64,000 nt of DNA from Halodurantibacterium flavum (GTDB taxonomy: Bacteria > Pseudomonadota > Alphaproteobacteria > Rhodobacterales > Rhodobacteraceae). Positions 7,173 to 16,740 of the stretch are shown one piece after another. The notes under the pieces are model-generated. The model searched no databases and was not told where the DNA came from. It was given only the letters and a program-made list of their open reading frames with translations. Within the stretch, counting starts at the first letter, position 1. The number at the start of each line of letters is the position of its first letter. The stretch lies in NCBI RefSeq assembly GCF_042681825.1, contig NZ_JBHUGH010000013.1, positions 1 to 64,000 of the forward strand. Direction: 5' to 3'. A program made the position numbers and the translations under genes.

Positions 7173-7541
7173 CTACCCTCCCCCGCCCTGCTGGGCGATC
7201 TGCCGCAGCATCTGGTTGGTCTCCCGCTGGGCGGCCTTCAGCTCCTCGAGCGACCGCGCGAGGGCGTCATAGCGTTCACTGGCCCGGGCCTCGTTGACCT
7301 CCAGGCGCTGGATCGACTGACGGTGATTGACGATATCGGCTCGGATGTCCGTGATCTGGCGCTCATGGGTCGCACGCATCCCCTCCAGGGCGGCGCGGGC
7401 GTCGCGCTCGATCCGCGCCTGCTCCGTCAGCATATGACCCTGGTTGATCTGAAGCGCGACATATCCCGCGATGAGCGAAGCTGCGATCGCCCCGAGGTTC
7501 AAGAGGTTACCGAGCGTGATCCCGCCGGAGAGTGTGGGCAC
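7173..7541 (-). CDS. membrane-anchored coiled-coil protein, spanin-like
   Basis: 122 residues from a GTG at 7541, chosen because AGGAGG lies six bases upstream. Residues 10-30 (LGNLLNLGAIAASLIAGYVAL) are a transmembrane anchor. Residues 40-115 are a long coiled coil rich in Arg, Glu and Ala (ARIERDARAALEGMRATHERQ..., then ASERYDALARSLEELKAAQRE). That topology and the position between fibre and lysis genes fit an i-spanin (Rz-like), which joins inner and outer membranes at lysis. No overlapping Rz1-like lipoprotein was found, so the assignment is tentative. Confidence 0.5.
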   Translation of the reverse strand: MPTLSGGITLGNLLNLGAIAASLIAGYVALQINQGHMLTEQARIERDARAALEGMRATHERQITDIRADIVNHRQSIQRLEVNEARASERYDALARSLEELKAAQRETNQMLRQIAQQGGGG

Positions 7542-7554
7542 CTATGTCCTCCTG

Positions 7555-10500
7555 TCAGGCCGCCACCACGGGGCCGATAGCAGGCCCATCCACGGTGGTC
7601 GTGCCGTAGACGTTCGCCCGGGTGTTGCGCGGGGCGATCATTGCGCCGAGATCAGCACTGGTAAGGGTATAGTTGACCCCGGACGCCCCACTGATCACCG
7701 AGCCATTGCGAAGGTGGCGCACGGTATCCGTGGTATAGGGTTCTACTCCCTCCCATGTCGGCTTGATCATGGTAATCACCTGCCCAACACGCGGCCCCGG
7801 CAGCGGCGCGCCGCTTTCCGGATCTGTAAACACCTCGTAGCTGTAATAGGGCAGGTTCAAGGCGCGAGGCTTGCCGAGGATGGGCGGGGTCGGGAGGCTC
7901 ATAACCACTTCGGTCTGGCCTGTTGCATCAGTGCCCGTTACCTCGCAGGCAAATTGCTTGTAGTCGTCAGTCGCAGCGAAGGTGTAACTTTGGCCCGTCG
8001 CGACCGGAGTCGGGTTTCCGATCTCAAACCAGCGGAAAGCATAATTGATCGCGCCGGTACCAACCCACACCCGAGGATCGCACGTCGCGGTCTGGCCGCG
8101 CTCGTACGAAGGGGCTGTAATAATCGGCAGCTCGATGTTGGTCAGGACGGCCGTGCTGGCCTGCAGCATCACAGCCGCCCAATCGACGCCAAACACATGT
8201 CCCGATCCCGTAGTCAGCCGCTGATACCCCTCTCGGATCAAGCCCCCCGTCGCGACGGTGCTGCGCAAGACTGCCCGCGTCCCGGCGATGCAGCTGCCGA
8301 CCTGCGGCATGCTGTTGACCTGCAGGCCGAGGCGAGGCGCCCAGCCGACATGCTGATCACTGCCACCCGAGACCGCGGCAAACTGCGTCGTTTCGGCGCT
8401 GAGGAAGCCGAGATTTGAAAGGCTGCAAGGCCCCTGCGTCCGGAAGTCGCGGAAGACCACGGAGCGGGATTGCGGCGCCACCGCATCCGCGATGAAAGCC
8501 CCCTCGATGTTCGGATCGGCTGGATTGTAGATGCCCCGCAGGACATATGTCTCGATACCGTCAATGCTATCGGGTCCATATGCTGCGGACTTTCCGGCGT
8601 CATTCATGATCAGACTGCCGCCGATCTCCGCTCGGTTCAATTCCGCGAACGCAAACCCGTGACGCCCGCTGCCGGCGACGAAATTGCGGTAGTGGACGCG
8701 CAGGTCCTCAACGCCGTGTGCAAGGCCCGCACTGCCATAGGTGTCCGAATAGTTGGACAGGCTGGAACCAAAAGCACCCGGAACGAAATCGCCGACGTGA
8801 CCAGATATATCGAGGCTGATCTTCTTGGGTTGCATCGACGTTCCGGCCTTCGCGATGATAAACGGTGACCGGACCACCCCAAAATCACCCTGCATCTCAA
8901 TGGACGTGTCCTCGACGGCGCCGAAAATCGTCAGGAGCGCATTGGGACGCCAGCGGCCCGCCGGATCGCCATATTCGTACTCCTGATACTCGGTCTTGGC
9001 TTGGATGCCGGTCGCCATAAATCCGAGAACCTTGGATTGGGGATGGTTCGCGACAACCGCAATGCCGCCAAGCGAGCCTTTGGTGTTGTGGGCAAAGCAC
9101 CTCACGATATCCCCCATGCCCTGGTAGTAATTCGCGCCCCCGACGTAGAGCAACCGGGCGCGACGGCTCTGGCCAAATACGCCATTGTACCCGATGTTTT
9201 GTGCGCCGCCGTCGAACCCGAAGAGCATAGCAAAGTCGTCGCCAGAAACACCCGACGCGCCATGCACAGTGGAGTCCCGCCCGCCCTGCCAGCGGAATCC
9301 GCCGGACCCAGGGCGCGTGTCCTCGGTATAGACCCATGGCGAGTAGACATTGCTGTCGATCAGAGCAAAGTTCATGGCCTGCGAGCCATGATAGATGATG
9401 TTGATGCCGTGCAGCTCACTCTTCCGGAAACGCCCCAGGAGCCCGTTGCCGGTCATCGGAACCGTTGACCCAGAGACTTCCTTTGTGAACGGTTCGAGAC
9501 GCAGTCCGAATAATCTGACGTTATCCAGATATGGGAAATCCACCCGATTGCCCCAGAGGCTGTAATTCATGCGCACGAAGGCGCCGGTATTGTCGCGGGT
9601 GGCCGCAAGCCGCGCGCTGTCGGGCATTTCGAGCATGAAATTTCCGCCGCTCGGCAGGTTGATCTGATGGAACGGGATGTGCCCTGCAATCCGCACCGCG
9701 CGGCCGGTGCCCACCGCTGCAGCCAGTGCCGCGTTTATGATCGCATTGTTGTAAGGTGCAATTTCGAGGTCATTGACCGTTGAGTCCGCGGACGCCTCGC
9801 GGAGCGATGCCATGTCTACATAGCCGCGACCGCTGTTGATCATGGCCGTGCGGATCGTGTCATCCCACATCTCGATACTCTGCACCTCGATGGTGATCCC
9901 GGCGTAGTTCCGGAATTGCAGCCGCGCATCGACGGTCTGGTACGCAGCGGCTTCGAACCGCGCCTCATGCGTTACATATGACGTGCCGATATCCGTCCAG
10001 TTGCCATTGACCGACACCGATGCCCCGCCGCCGCGCGGCACGAAAGTCATCTGCCACCGGAACGAGGCGCCCGCAGCCGACGCCCGAAGACGGATCGCCT
10101 GCCGCAGAAAGTCCACGTCGATGCTTTTGACCTCCGGCACCTCGCGGATCTGATTGAAGTTCGCGTTGGGTACGTCCGGCTGGCCCGTCAGGACCATGAT
10201 GCCCCCGAAACCAGCGATGGTCATGCGGCTGGTGAACTGCGTGGCCCACCCGGTGATGCCCGACGCGAAAGACGGGCGCGCGAAAAACTGCCGCTGACGC
10301 CAATCCCGCTCCACCCGCGCCACCTGCGCCGGCACCGCGGCGGCAAACCCCGCGGCATCCTCCGCATACCCCTTGGCGCTCTTGGTCCCTGCCCCACCCG
10401 GCGTCGCGCCCTCGGCCCATTGCTGCGCCAGCGTGGCCCGCTGTTGCGCCAGGCCTGCGCTGATCTCCGCATCCTCGGCCTTGGCATCGGCATAGGTCGC

Positions 10501-10995
10501 ACTGGCATCGGCCGCGCCAGCCGCCATCTCCGCAGCCGAGGCGCGCTGATTGACCTGCGGCAGCAGCACGCCCTCGACTGTCTGGCGCTCGCCGGCCACG
10601 ACGCCCCTGTCCTCCCCGGTCTGCCTTACCGCATCGCGGATCTCGCTGATCACGGCGGGCGGCTGGGGCTCTTCATCCTGCCAGAGGGCGAGGACGGCCT
10701 CCTCTTCCTGCGGCACGACGGTGTGGAAGGTCTGGAAGCGGTTGCCCTCGGCATCGCGGACGCGGACCTTGTAGGTGCCGGGGTTGAGCGGGATCTCGCC
10801 CCGGCCCTCTTCATCGGCGGTGACGGTTTCCAGGGCCGGCACCTCGGTATCCTGGCCCACCGGGCGCGGGACCTCGGTCGCCTGCAGGAAGGTGATCGTG
10901 CCACCGGAGAGGAGCTTGCCGGCCGGGGTGACCAGCCGGAACCGCATCAGGCAGGGCGTGGGATCGGCGACAAGGGGCGGGGTCAGGTCGTTCAT
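7555..10995 (-). CDS. large tail fibre / tailspike with beta-helix
   Basis: 1146 residues from ATG 10995 (MNDLTPPLVADPTP), preceded by AGGGA. Residues 1-110 are a beta-rich particle-binding head (LVTPAGKLLSGGTITFLQATEVP...NPGTYKVRVRDAEGN). About 140-240 is an Ala-rich coiled coil (ASAAEMAAGAADASATYADAKAEDAE). The middle (about 400-850) has repeated turns like a right-handed beta-helix (GFRWQGGRDSTVHGASGVSGDD, IGGSLIMNDAGKS). The end (about 950-1146) contains Ig-like domains (YAFRWFEIGNPTPVATGQSYTFAATDDYKQFACEVTGTDATGQ). It probably binds host surface glycan, perhaps the capsule. Confidence 0.75.
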   Translation of the reverse strand: MNDLTPPLVADPTPCLMRFRLVTPAGKLLSGGTITFLQATEVPRPVGQDTEVPALETVTADEEGRGEIPLNPGTYKVRVRDAEGNRFQTFHTVVPQEEEAVLALWQDEEPQPPAVISEIRDAVRQTGEDRGVVAGERQTVEGVLLPQVNQRASAAEMAAGAADASATYADAKAEDAEISAGLAQQRATLAQQWAEGATPGGAGTKSAKGYAEDAAGFAAAVPAQVARVERDWRQRQFFARPSFASGITGWATQFTSRMTIAGFGGIMVLTGQPDVPNANFNQIREVPEVKSIDVDFLRQAIRLRASAAGASFRWQMTFVPRGGGASVSVNGNWTDIGTSYVTHEARFEAAAYQTVDARLQFRNYAGITIEVQSIEMWDDTIRTAMINSGRGYVDMASLREASADSTVNDLEIAPYNNAIINAALAAAVGTGRAVRIAGHIPFHQINLPSGGNFMLEMPDSARLAATRDNTGAFVRMNYSLWGNRVDFPYLDNVRLFGLRLEPFTKEVSGSTVPMTGNGLLGRFRKSELHGINIIYHGSQAMNFALIDSNVYSPWVYTEDTRPGSGGFRWQGGRDSTVHGASGVSGDDFAMLFGFDGGAQNIGYNGVFGQSRRARLLYVGGANYYQGMGDIVRCFAHNTKGSLGGIAVVANHPQSKVLGFMATGIQAKTEYQEYEYGDPAGRWRPNALLTIFGAVEDTSIEMQGDFGVVRSPFIIAKAGTSMQPKKISLDISGHVGDFVPGAFGSSLSNYSDTYGSAGLAHGVEDLRVHYRNFVAGSGRHGFAFAELNRAEIGGSLIMNDAGKSAAYGPDSIDGIETYVLRGIYNPADPNIEGAFIADAVAPQSRSVVFRDFRTQGPCSLSNLGFLSAETTQFAAVSGGSDQHVGWAPRLGLQVNSMPQVGSCIAGTRAVLRSTVATGGLIREGYQRLTTGSGHVFGVDWAAVMLQASTAVLTNIELPIITAPSYERGQTATCDPRVWVGTGAINYAFRWFEIGNPTPVATGQSYTFAATDDYKQFACEVTGTDATGQTEVVMSLPTPPILGKPRALNLPYYSYEVFTDPESGAPLPGPRVGQVITMIKPTWEGVEPYTTDTVRHLRNGSVISGASGVNYTLTSADLGAMIAPRNTRANVYGTTTVDGPAIGPVVAA

Positions 10996-11023
10996 GCGAT
11001 GTCCCTGTAAACGGTGGCCATGC

Positions 11024-11049
11024 AAAAAGCCCCGCGCGTGGCGGGGCTG
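11024..11049 (-). terminator. intrinsic terminator between the two fibre genes
   Basis: Minus-strand AGCCCCGC and GCGGGGCT form an 8-bp stem followed by TTTTTGC. It lies after the gene at 11078-12136 and before the large fibre gene, and has the same stem as 6157-6182. Confidence 0.75.
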
Positions 11050-11077
11050 TGAGAAGGAGGTTCGGGGTGGTGCGGGG

Positions 11078-12136
11078 TCAGGCGCGGCGGACACCGTAGA
11101 CGCGCACGCTGCCTGCGCTGAAGGTGCTGTTCATGATCTGGATCGCGTTCACGACGCCATCAGGCGCATGGTAGGCTGCGACCGGAACGCGGGAGGACCC
11201 GGTGGTCGCCTGTGACAGCATGACCGTCCGGCCGGGCGTGCTCATGTTCCTGAGCAGGATCTCGCCCGCCAGGATGCCGGACGCGCCGCCCCGGTTCAGG
11301 CGCATGACATCGCCCGATCCCGTCGCCGAGACGCCATCGGTCACGCCGCCGCCATACCCTGTGTTCTGCCAGGAGGCGCCGTTGTTGTAGCTCACACGAA
11401 CCGCGGTCGCGTCGTTGTTGACGACGAAATCGAACACCACGCGGATATCGGACCAGCCGGCGAGCCCCGTGAAGTCGATCTGGTTGACGTTGCCTGAATG
11501 CGACCATTCGCCAAGGAGCGGCTCGGCATAGCCCTCGCGGAGGAAGCGCTGCCATGCGCCCCAGACCTCATTGGCCCGGGCGCGATGCCAGATCTCGCCG
11601 GTGTTGATGTTGGTCACGACCTGCGTTCCGCCGGCGCCGCCGTTCCGGAACGAGGCAAAACCGGCATAGACGCCTGTGGGCGCAGGGCCATTGGCCGCGC
11701 CCGCTGCCGCCCCGAAGAACCCCCCGCGGATCGCTGCGTTGAAATCCGTGACCTCGTAGGGCGTGCTGGTGGCCCCGAGACCGAAGGCCCCGACCAGGAG
11801 GCCGCGGCCTGTCGTCGTGTCCATGGTGGTCGCCTGCTGGCGGGCCACCTGCAGGAGCGCCCGCGCCTGCGCCGGATCGTCGGTCAGCGCGCCGATCCAG
11901 CGCAGCTCGCCACCTTCGATCTCGGCCAGCGGGATCCAGCCGTTGTCGGCGGCATTGCGCATCATCAGCATCGGGATCTCGGCGCCGGTATAGAGCCAGA
12001 ACATGAAGGGGACGGTATCGGGCGGCGCGCCGGTGCCGCTGTTGAGCGAGACCAGCGATGCAACCACCTGGTTGATGACGCCGCGGACGATCGCGCCTGC
12101 GGCGTTCTCGACGGTGAAGGAGGGGGTTTGCGCCAT
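11078..12136 (-). CDS. phage tail protein with C-terminal binding domain
   Basis: 352 residues. The N-terminal part (FTVENAAGAIVRGVINQVVASLVSLNSG...FWLYTGAEIPMLMMRNAADNGWIPLAEI) resembles tail-fibre heads of lambdoid phages. The central region (TGVYAGFASFRNGGAGGTQVVTNINTGEIWHRARANEVWGAW) looks like a fibre-tip domain. Residues 205-350 (NQIDFTGLAGWSDIRVVFDFVVNND...) look like a jelly-roll carbohydrate-binding module. It overlaps the J-like gene at one base (stop/start at 12136), so it is translated with it. It probably decorates the tail tip or side fibre. Confidence 0.65.
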   Translation of the reverse strand: MAQTPSFTVENAAGAIVRGVINQVVASLVSLNSGTGAPPDTVPFMFWLYTGAEIPMLMMRNAADNGWIPLAEIEGGELRWIGALTDDPAQARALLQVARQQATTMDTTTGRGLLVGAFGLGATSTPYEVTDFNAAIRGGFFGAAAGAANGPAPTGVYAGFASFRNGGAGGTQVVTNINTGEIWHRARANEVWGAWQRFLREGYAEPLLGEWSHSGNVNQIDFTGLAGWSDIRVVFDFVVNNDATAVRVSYNNGASWQNTGYGGGVTDGVSATGSGDVMRLNRGGASGILAGEILLRNMSTPGRTVMLSQATTGSSRVPVAAYHAPDGVVNAIQIMNSTFSAGSVRVYGVRRA

Positions 12137-14679
12137 CAGGCCACCTCATCTGCATGGACCCGCAGTTGCGAGACGATCACGTTGAAATCCTCCGAGGCCG
12201 AGACGAGGCGGGCGCGGGCGCGGATGCCGCGTGCGGCCACCTCGGTCGATTGCAGGCGGAACCAGTCCGACCAGCCGGGATCCGGGCCGGCCGGATCGTC
12301 GCGGGTGATCTGCGCCTCGACGCGCACATCGATCTCCGCATCGTCCGTCCCGTCGAAATCCGGCCAGCTGTCGATCGGGTCGCCCCGGTCATCGACCGTG
12401 AGGCCGAGCGCGAGGCCCGCCACGGTGACATGGCTGCGGAGCCGGAGATTGCGCACGGAACCGAGGTCCATCGCCGCGGCGAAGGCATAGAGGCCCTCCG
12501 ACGGCGCCCCCGTCAGGCGCAGCGTGTTGTCCACCAGCTCGACCCCGTCCCGCGCGCCGCCGAAGGACGGGTCCTCCTGCAGGATGCCTGCTGGCACATA
12601 GTCGAGGACCTGCGCCGCCTCGGTGCGGATCATCGCGGCGGGGCCGAGATTGCCGCTGTTGTCGCGGGCGCGCAGCAGGTAGGTGCCGGGGATCAGCGTC
12701 ACCACGGCGGAACCGTCGGATCCGGCCACCTCGGCCACCGAGACGCTGTTCGACCAGCTGGGCGTCTCCGAGGCGCTGTGGCGGATCAGGATGCGCCCGC
12801 CCACCCGCACATCGAGATCGGCGGCCGACTGCCAGCGCAGCACGGCGATATTGCCGCCCACCTGGATGTTCAGCCCCTGCAGCTGCGCCGGCGGCGCGGT
12901 CAGCCCGAGGATCGTGCGCGCGGCCTGCGCCCAGTCCGACGAGACGCCGAGCGTGGTGACGGCCTTCACGCGGATCTCCCAGCGGCCCGGCTCGATGTCA
13001 TGGATCTCGGCCAGCGTCTGCTCGGTCGAGGCATAGGTGAGCCAGTCGTCGCCCGTGGGGGTGCCGTCCGGTGTCTCGACCCGGCGCGCCTGCACCTCGT
13101 AGCGCGCCACGGCCACGGTCGGGGACGGCTCCCAGGTCACGCGGGCCAGCGCCTTCACGCCGGTGCCGTCGCGGGTGACATAGAGCTCTTCCGTGATGGC
13201 GGGCGTGCCGGGGCGATCCACATCGAAGGCCGAAGGCAGGGTCGTGCGCGGGGCCGCCGCATAGATCTGCTCCTCGCTCGCCGTCCAGTCATAGACGAGC
13301 GGGCTCGTCTCGCGCAGCGCGAGCTCCGGCAGCACGCCGCCGGCCTGGGCATCGAGGGTGAGGCCCCGCACCTCGAAGGGCTTGGCCGCATAGCCCCAGC
13401 GCGGATATGTGAGCGCCACGGTCCCGCCCACGGTCGCGCGACAGGCGCTGATCTTGCCCGGGAGCCGGACCGACTGCTGGCGGCGGGCCCGTTCCAGCGT
13501 GATCTTCGCGAGCCGCTGCGCCATCGAGGCGGAGATCGTGAAGGGCAGCACGATGTCCTTCCAGACCCGCTCGCCATCCTCGGCGAGATAGACCTCGCTG
13601 GCATAGGCCGGAAAATCGTCCGGCTGCCAGTCGTTCTCGGGGCTCACGAACTGGCCGCGCACCGCGTTGAAGTTCTCGCGCCGGCTGATCCGGGTCTGGA
13701 CCGCGATCCCGCCCTCGCGGATATCGCCGGGTCCCAGCTCCACGGTCGGCGCGCGCCAGGCGCCGGCATGGATCCGGAACACGCCCCCCGGCCAGGCGAG
13801 CGTGCCGGCCATGGCCGAGAGCATCCCCTCGATCACCGTCTTCGGGGCGGCGTCGAGCCCGATCACCCCGTTGCAGGTATAGCGCGGCTCGCTGCCTCCC
13901 TCGGCCAGCGGGACCGCCTCGTCGCAGATATTGGCCGCCTCGATCAGCGCGTCCTCATCGGTTCCGTCGGGTGCACCGATCGCGGCACCGATCGAATAGC
14001 GCTCGAGCGAGAGGTAATCCGCAAGGCAGAGTGCTGCGTTCTCGCTGTAGACGCGCTGCCCGATGCGGGGATCGAGGATGTCGTCCTTGCCCTCGATATC
14101 GAGGGTGATGGAGGGGATGCCGTTCGGGAAGGCGCTGTTGCTGTGGCTGAGCCGCAGGTAGATGCAGGCGATGCCCGAGAGCCGGTGATCCGGGGTCCAG
14201 AGCGCCGGCGCGGCCGCGACGAGGCCCGCGAAAGCGGTCTGGTCGCCAGCGCCCCGGCGGCTGTCGAAGCCAACGCGGTTTGCCCATCGGCCCTGGGGGA
14301 TGCCGGCGGCATTGATCGCCAGCTGCCCGTCGAAATAGACCGCGCCGATGGTCTTCACCCGGTGCCCCGCCAGCGCGATCACGAGATGGAGCTGCTTGTT
14401 GCCCGAGCCGGTCGAATGGACAAAGACGATCGTGCCGCCCACCCGGGCCCGGCCATAGATGATCCGGCGCGGCTCGACCGGGGCGCGGACCGTGACGGTG
14501 CGGTCCCGCATCGGGATATTGGGATTCATCAGCGCCGAGGCCGCCGTCGAGACGAGCATCGAGGCGCCGAACTGCGCCGCGAAGCCGGTCAGACCCGTGG
14601 CAGCGAGTGCCGCACCAAGCCCGCCCGCCGCGAGTGCCGCACCCCCAAGCGCGACAGCGCCGGCCACGACCGGCGGCAT
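12136..14679 (-). CDS. J-like tail tip / host-specificity protein
   Basis: 847 residues from ATG 14679, chosen because it overlaps the previous stop as ATGA; ATG 14703 is possible. The N-terminus is hydrophobic and Ala/Gly-rich (VAGAVALGGAALAAGGLGAALAATG), as in tail-tip proteins. It continues with PRRIIYGRARVGGTIVF, shared with lambda J and related proteins. About residues 470-640 contain fibronectin-III-like repeats (VARYEVQARRVETP..WLTYAST, then VGGNIAVLRWQSAADLD). It forms the central tip that contacts the receptor. No GTA-type TIM barrel is present. Confidence 0.8.
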   Translation of the reverse strand: MPPVVAGAVALGGAALAAGGLGAALAATGLTGFAAQFGASMLVSTAASALMNPNIPMRDRTVTVRAPVEPRRIIYGRARVGGTIVFVHSTGSGNKQLHLVIALAGHRVKTIGAVYFDGQLAINAAGIPQGRWANRVGFDSRRGAGDQTAFAGLVAAAPALWTPDHRLSGIACIYLRLSHSNSAFPNGIPSITLDIEGKDDILDPRIGQRVYSENAALCLADYLSLERYSIGAAIGAPDGTDEDALIEAANICDEAVPLAEGGSEPRYTCNGVIGLDAAPKTVIEGMLSAMAGTLAWPGGVFRIHAGAWRAPTVELGPGDIREGGIAVQTRISRRENFNAVRGQFVSPENDWQPDDFPAYASEVYLAEDGERVWKDIVLPFTISASMAQRLAKITLERARRQQSVRLPGKISACRATVGGTVALTYPRWGYAAKPFEVRGLTLDAQAGGVLPELALRETSPLVYDWTASEEQIYAAAPRTTLPSAFDVDRPGTPAITEELYVTRDGTGVKALARVTWEPSPTVAVARYEVQARRVETPDGTPTGDDWLTYASTEQTLAEIHDIEPGRWEIRVKAVTTLGVSSDWAQAARTILGLTAPPAQLQGLNIQVGGNIAVLRWQSAADLDVRVGGRILIRHSASETPSWSNSVSVAEVAGSDGSAVVTLIPGTYLLRARDNSGNLGPAAMIRTEAAQVLDYVPAGILQEDPSFGGARDGVELVDNTLRLTGAPSEGLYAFAAAMDLGSVRNLRLRSHVTVAGLALGLTVDDRGDPIDSWPDFDGTDDAEIDVRVEAQITRDDPAGPDPGWSDWFRLQSTEVAARGIRARARLVSASEDFNVIVSQLRVHADEVA

Positions 14680-15077
14680 CAGACCCTCCAGGCCATGGCG
14701 CAATCGCGCAGGCGCAGGCGCCGCAGCCCGTCGGGCGCGACGAAGGCCACCTGCGCGCCCTCGCAGATCCCGAAGGCCTCGGCCGAGAAGACGATGTCGC
14801 CGCGCTGCGCCAGCAGGACATGCGGCAGGGGCTGCCCCAGCAGCGCGATGCCGGCGGCCGGCAGGCTGGGCCAGCCGAGGCGCTTCATCACCCGGACCGC
14901 GCCGATCGGCGTCTTGTACCGCCCGCGCCAGGCATCGGCGGGCGAGGCCTCGCCGCGCAGGCCTGCGCGCAGGTCGAACGCCCAGGTGGCGCAGTCATGC
15001 ACCCCCCAGCGGAACGGGCGATGCGCCGCGGCAGTCAGCGCCTCGGCCAGCCTGATCTCCCAGCCCTCGCGCCTCAT
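14679..15077 (-). CDS. DUF6950/NlpC-like tail tip assembly protein
   Basis: 132 residues from ATG 15077, which overlaps the preceding stop (ATGA). The FRWGVHDCATWAFD motif near residues 22-35 has the His-Asp-Cys cluster typical of DUF6950, small proteins related to NlpC/P60 cysteine peptidases. A later HxxD-type histidine is not obvious. Its place between the L-like and J-like genes matches lambda gpK, which processes peptidoglycan or helps tip assembly. Coupled overlaps on both sides show one translational unit. Confidence 0.65.
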   Translation of the reverse strand: MRREGWEIRLAEALTAAAHRPFRWGVHDCATWAFDLRAGLRGEASPADAWRGRYKTPIGAVRVMKRLGWPSLPAAGIALLGQPLPHVLLAQRGDIVFSAEAFGICEGAQVAFVAPDGLRRLRLRDCAMAWRV

Positions 15078-15634
15078 CCCCGCCCCCATTTGATCTCCCG
15101 CTCCTGGATGGCCGCGACATGCGCGAGGCCCAGATCGCCGGGCGCCAGGACCTGCTGGGCCTCATGCGTGTAGCGCCATTCCCGCGGCGTCTGCAGATCG
15201 ACGAGGCGGCTCTCGTAGCTGACCGTGATGCGGCAGGTCTCCGCGTCGTCCGCGATCTCGGGCACGTCGCAGCGCCCGGAGAAGACCAGCACCGGATCGG
15301 GCACGATCTGTCCCGCCCCGTCCAGGAAGCCGAGCCAGATGCGCCCCGGCAGGCCCTGCCGCACCTCGGCGATCCCGATCTGCACCAGGTCGAGCGGCAC
15401 GCCCGAGAGCGTGACGCTGGTGCCCTCGGCCACGACATCGGTGGTCTCGGAGACCGATCCGAGCCCGATCAGCGTGCCCGCGCCCTGCCATTGCCGCCCG
15501 CCCCATTGCAGGAGCCCGATCCCGGACCAGAGCCGCACCCAGCCCGAGAGGAACTGCCCCTCGAAAAGGAGGAACGGAAAGACCTCGGGCGCGGCCATCG
15601 CCTCGACCACGGCCGGCGTCATGTCCCGGCTCAT
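15074..15634 (-). CDS. tail tip assembly protein (gpL position)
   Basis: 186 residues from ATG 15634, overlapping the upstream stop by four bases. Beta-rich sequence: FPFLLFEGQFLSGWVRLWSGIG, then SVTLSGVPLDLVQIGIAEVRQGLPGRIWLGFLDGAGQ and YESRLVDLQTPREWRYT. It resembles the small hub proteins of siphoviruses that attach tape-measure complex to tail tip. Lambda L carries an iron-sulphur cluster; here I see only two cysteines (near 122 and 134), so that feature is probably absent. Confidence 0.55.
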   Translation of the reverse strand: MSRDMTPAVVEAMAAPEVFPFLLFEGQFLSGWVRLWSGIGLLQWGGRQWQGAGTLIGLGSVSETTDVVAEGTSVTLSGVPLDLVQIGIAEVRQGLPGRIWLGFLDGAGQIVPDPVLVFSGRCDVPEIADDAETCRITVSYESRLVDLQTPREWRYTHEAQQVLAPGDLGLAHVAAIQEREIKWGRG

Positions 15635-16740
15635 ATCGCCTCGCGCGCGGTGAAGCTGAAACGATAGGTATGGGCCGTGTCGATATCGCTCGGCACCGGC
15701 GAGCTCAGGCGCAGGAGCACCATCGGCGCATGCACCTCGAGCGGCGCACCGAACACGGGCTCGCCACGCAGGCGCGGAACGACCCTGACTTCGGCCGTGC
15801 CGTCCGGCGCCGGGGTCACATCTTCCGTGACCCGGTAGAGGCGCGTGTCGGCATCGGTGCCGAGCTGGATCAGGTCGCCCGCCTGCATCACCACGCCCGG
15901 GACGGGCTGGTAGGCCGTAAGCTGGCCCGTCTCGACCTGGGCGCCGTGGAAACGGATGCCGGCCGACGGGTCGCCCTCGTAACTCGGGCTGCCATTCCCG
16001 GGCTGCTTCAGGCGGATCTGGAAGTTCGCGGACCCGTCCGTTGCCGATATGGCGGTCCACCAGACGCGCAGCCTGCCTTGGCCAAGCGGCTCCGCGCCTG
16101 TGGCGACAACGGAGGCCTGCCCCGAATTGATCACCGCCGCGCCGCCGGGCAGGCTGAATGTCACGCGGACAGTCGTCGTCCCCGACATGTTGCTGTAAAG
16201 TTCCACGTCGCGACCCTGAGGGGCGACAATGGCAGAGAAGGTGATGGCCTGCCCCTCGACGACATCGAGGGAGGTGTTGATCGAGTGCTGGCCGGTGCTG
16301 TCCGTCTCGCGCAGGAAATACCCGTCCTGCACCGCCTCCACCGTCACGCGCGACTTGGCCCAGGCGCTGGCCTGCGCATCGCCGGACATGTCCAGCAGGT
16401 TGCGCCGGTCTTCGGCGAGGGCCCAGCCCTGGGTCTGGAGCATGTTGCTGCGGGCAGCGCCCGCCATCGCCACCGGCTCGCCCACGCTGCCGATCCGGCG
16501 GCGGGTGCGGTCGGGCAGCAGGAACCGTCCCCGCGGCCCGCCCAGCTGATCGAAGAAGGCCGAGAGGCGGCGCGCGGCGCGGCCCTGCACGGGCGACATC
16601 TCCACCTCGTATTCCCACCATTCGCCGCCCCAGTCCTGCACCTGCGCCTGGCCCGTGAAGGGCGAGACGGAGACGGCGGTCGCGGTCATCAGCCGGCGGG
16701 TGATCCGGGCCGTGTCCGGCAGCGGTATCGTGGGGATCAT
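15631..16740 (-). CDS. distal tail protein with an inserted binding module
   Basis: 369 residues from ATG 16740 (MIPTIPLPDTARITRR), overlapping the tape-measure stop. Residues 1-90 (VSVSPFTGQAQVQDWGGEWWEYEVEMSPVQGRAARRLSAFFDQLGGPRGRFLLPD) and 270-369 (VMQAGDLIQLGTDADTRLYRVTEDVTPAPDG) look like one distal-tail fold. Residues 95-268 (LLDMSGDAQASAWAKSRVTVE..., HSINTSLDVVEGQAITFSAIV) resemble a separate jelly-roll binding module interrupting that fold. It would sit at the base of the tail tube and may add a glycan-binding surface. Confidence 0.6.
   Translation of the reverse strand: MIPTIPLPDTARITRRLMTATAVSVSPFTGQAQVQDWGGEWWEYEVEMSPVQGRAARRLSAFFDQLGGPRGRFLLPDRTRRRIGSVGEPVAMAGAARSNMLQTQGWALAEDRRNLLDMSGDAQASAWAKSRVTVEAVQDGYFLRETDSTGQHSINTSLDVVEGQAITFSAIVAPQGRDVELYSNMSGTTTVRVTFSLPGGAAVINSGQASVVATGAEPLGQGRLRVWWTAISATDGSANFQIRLKQPGNGSPSYEGDPSAGIRFHGAQVETGQLTAYQPVPGVVMQAGDLIQLGTDADTRLYRVTEDVTPAPDGTAEVRVVPRLRGEPVFGAPLEVHAPMVLLRLSSPVPSDIDTAHTYRFSFTAREAI

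Noticed and set aside
12154..15093. 979-codon open frame on the plus strand
   Set aside because: It is antisense to the J-like, DUF6950-like and neighbouring tail genes, which have family motifs and coupled overlaps. The plus-strand product is Arg/Gly/Asp-rich as expected from the complement of GC-rich codons.
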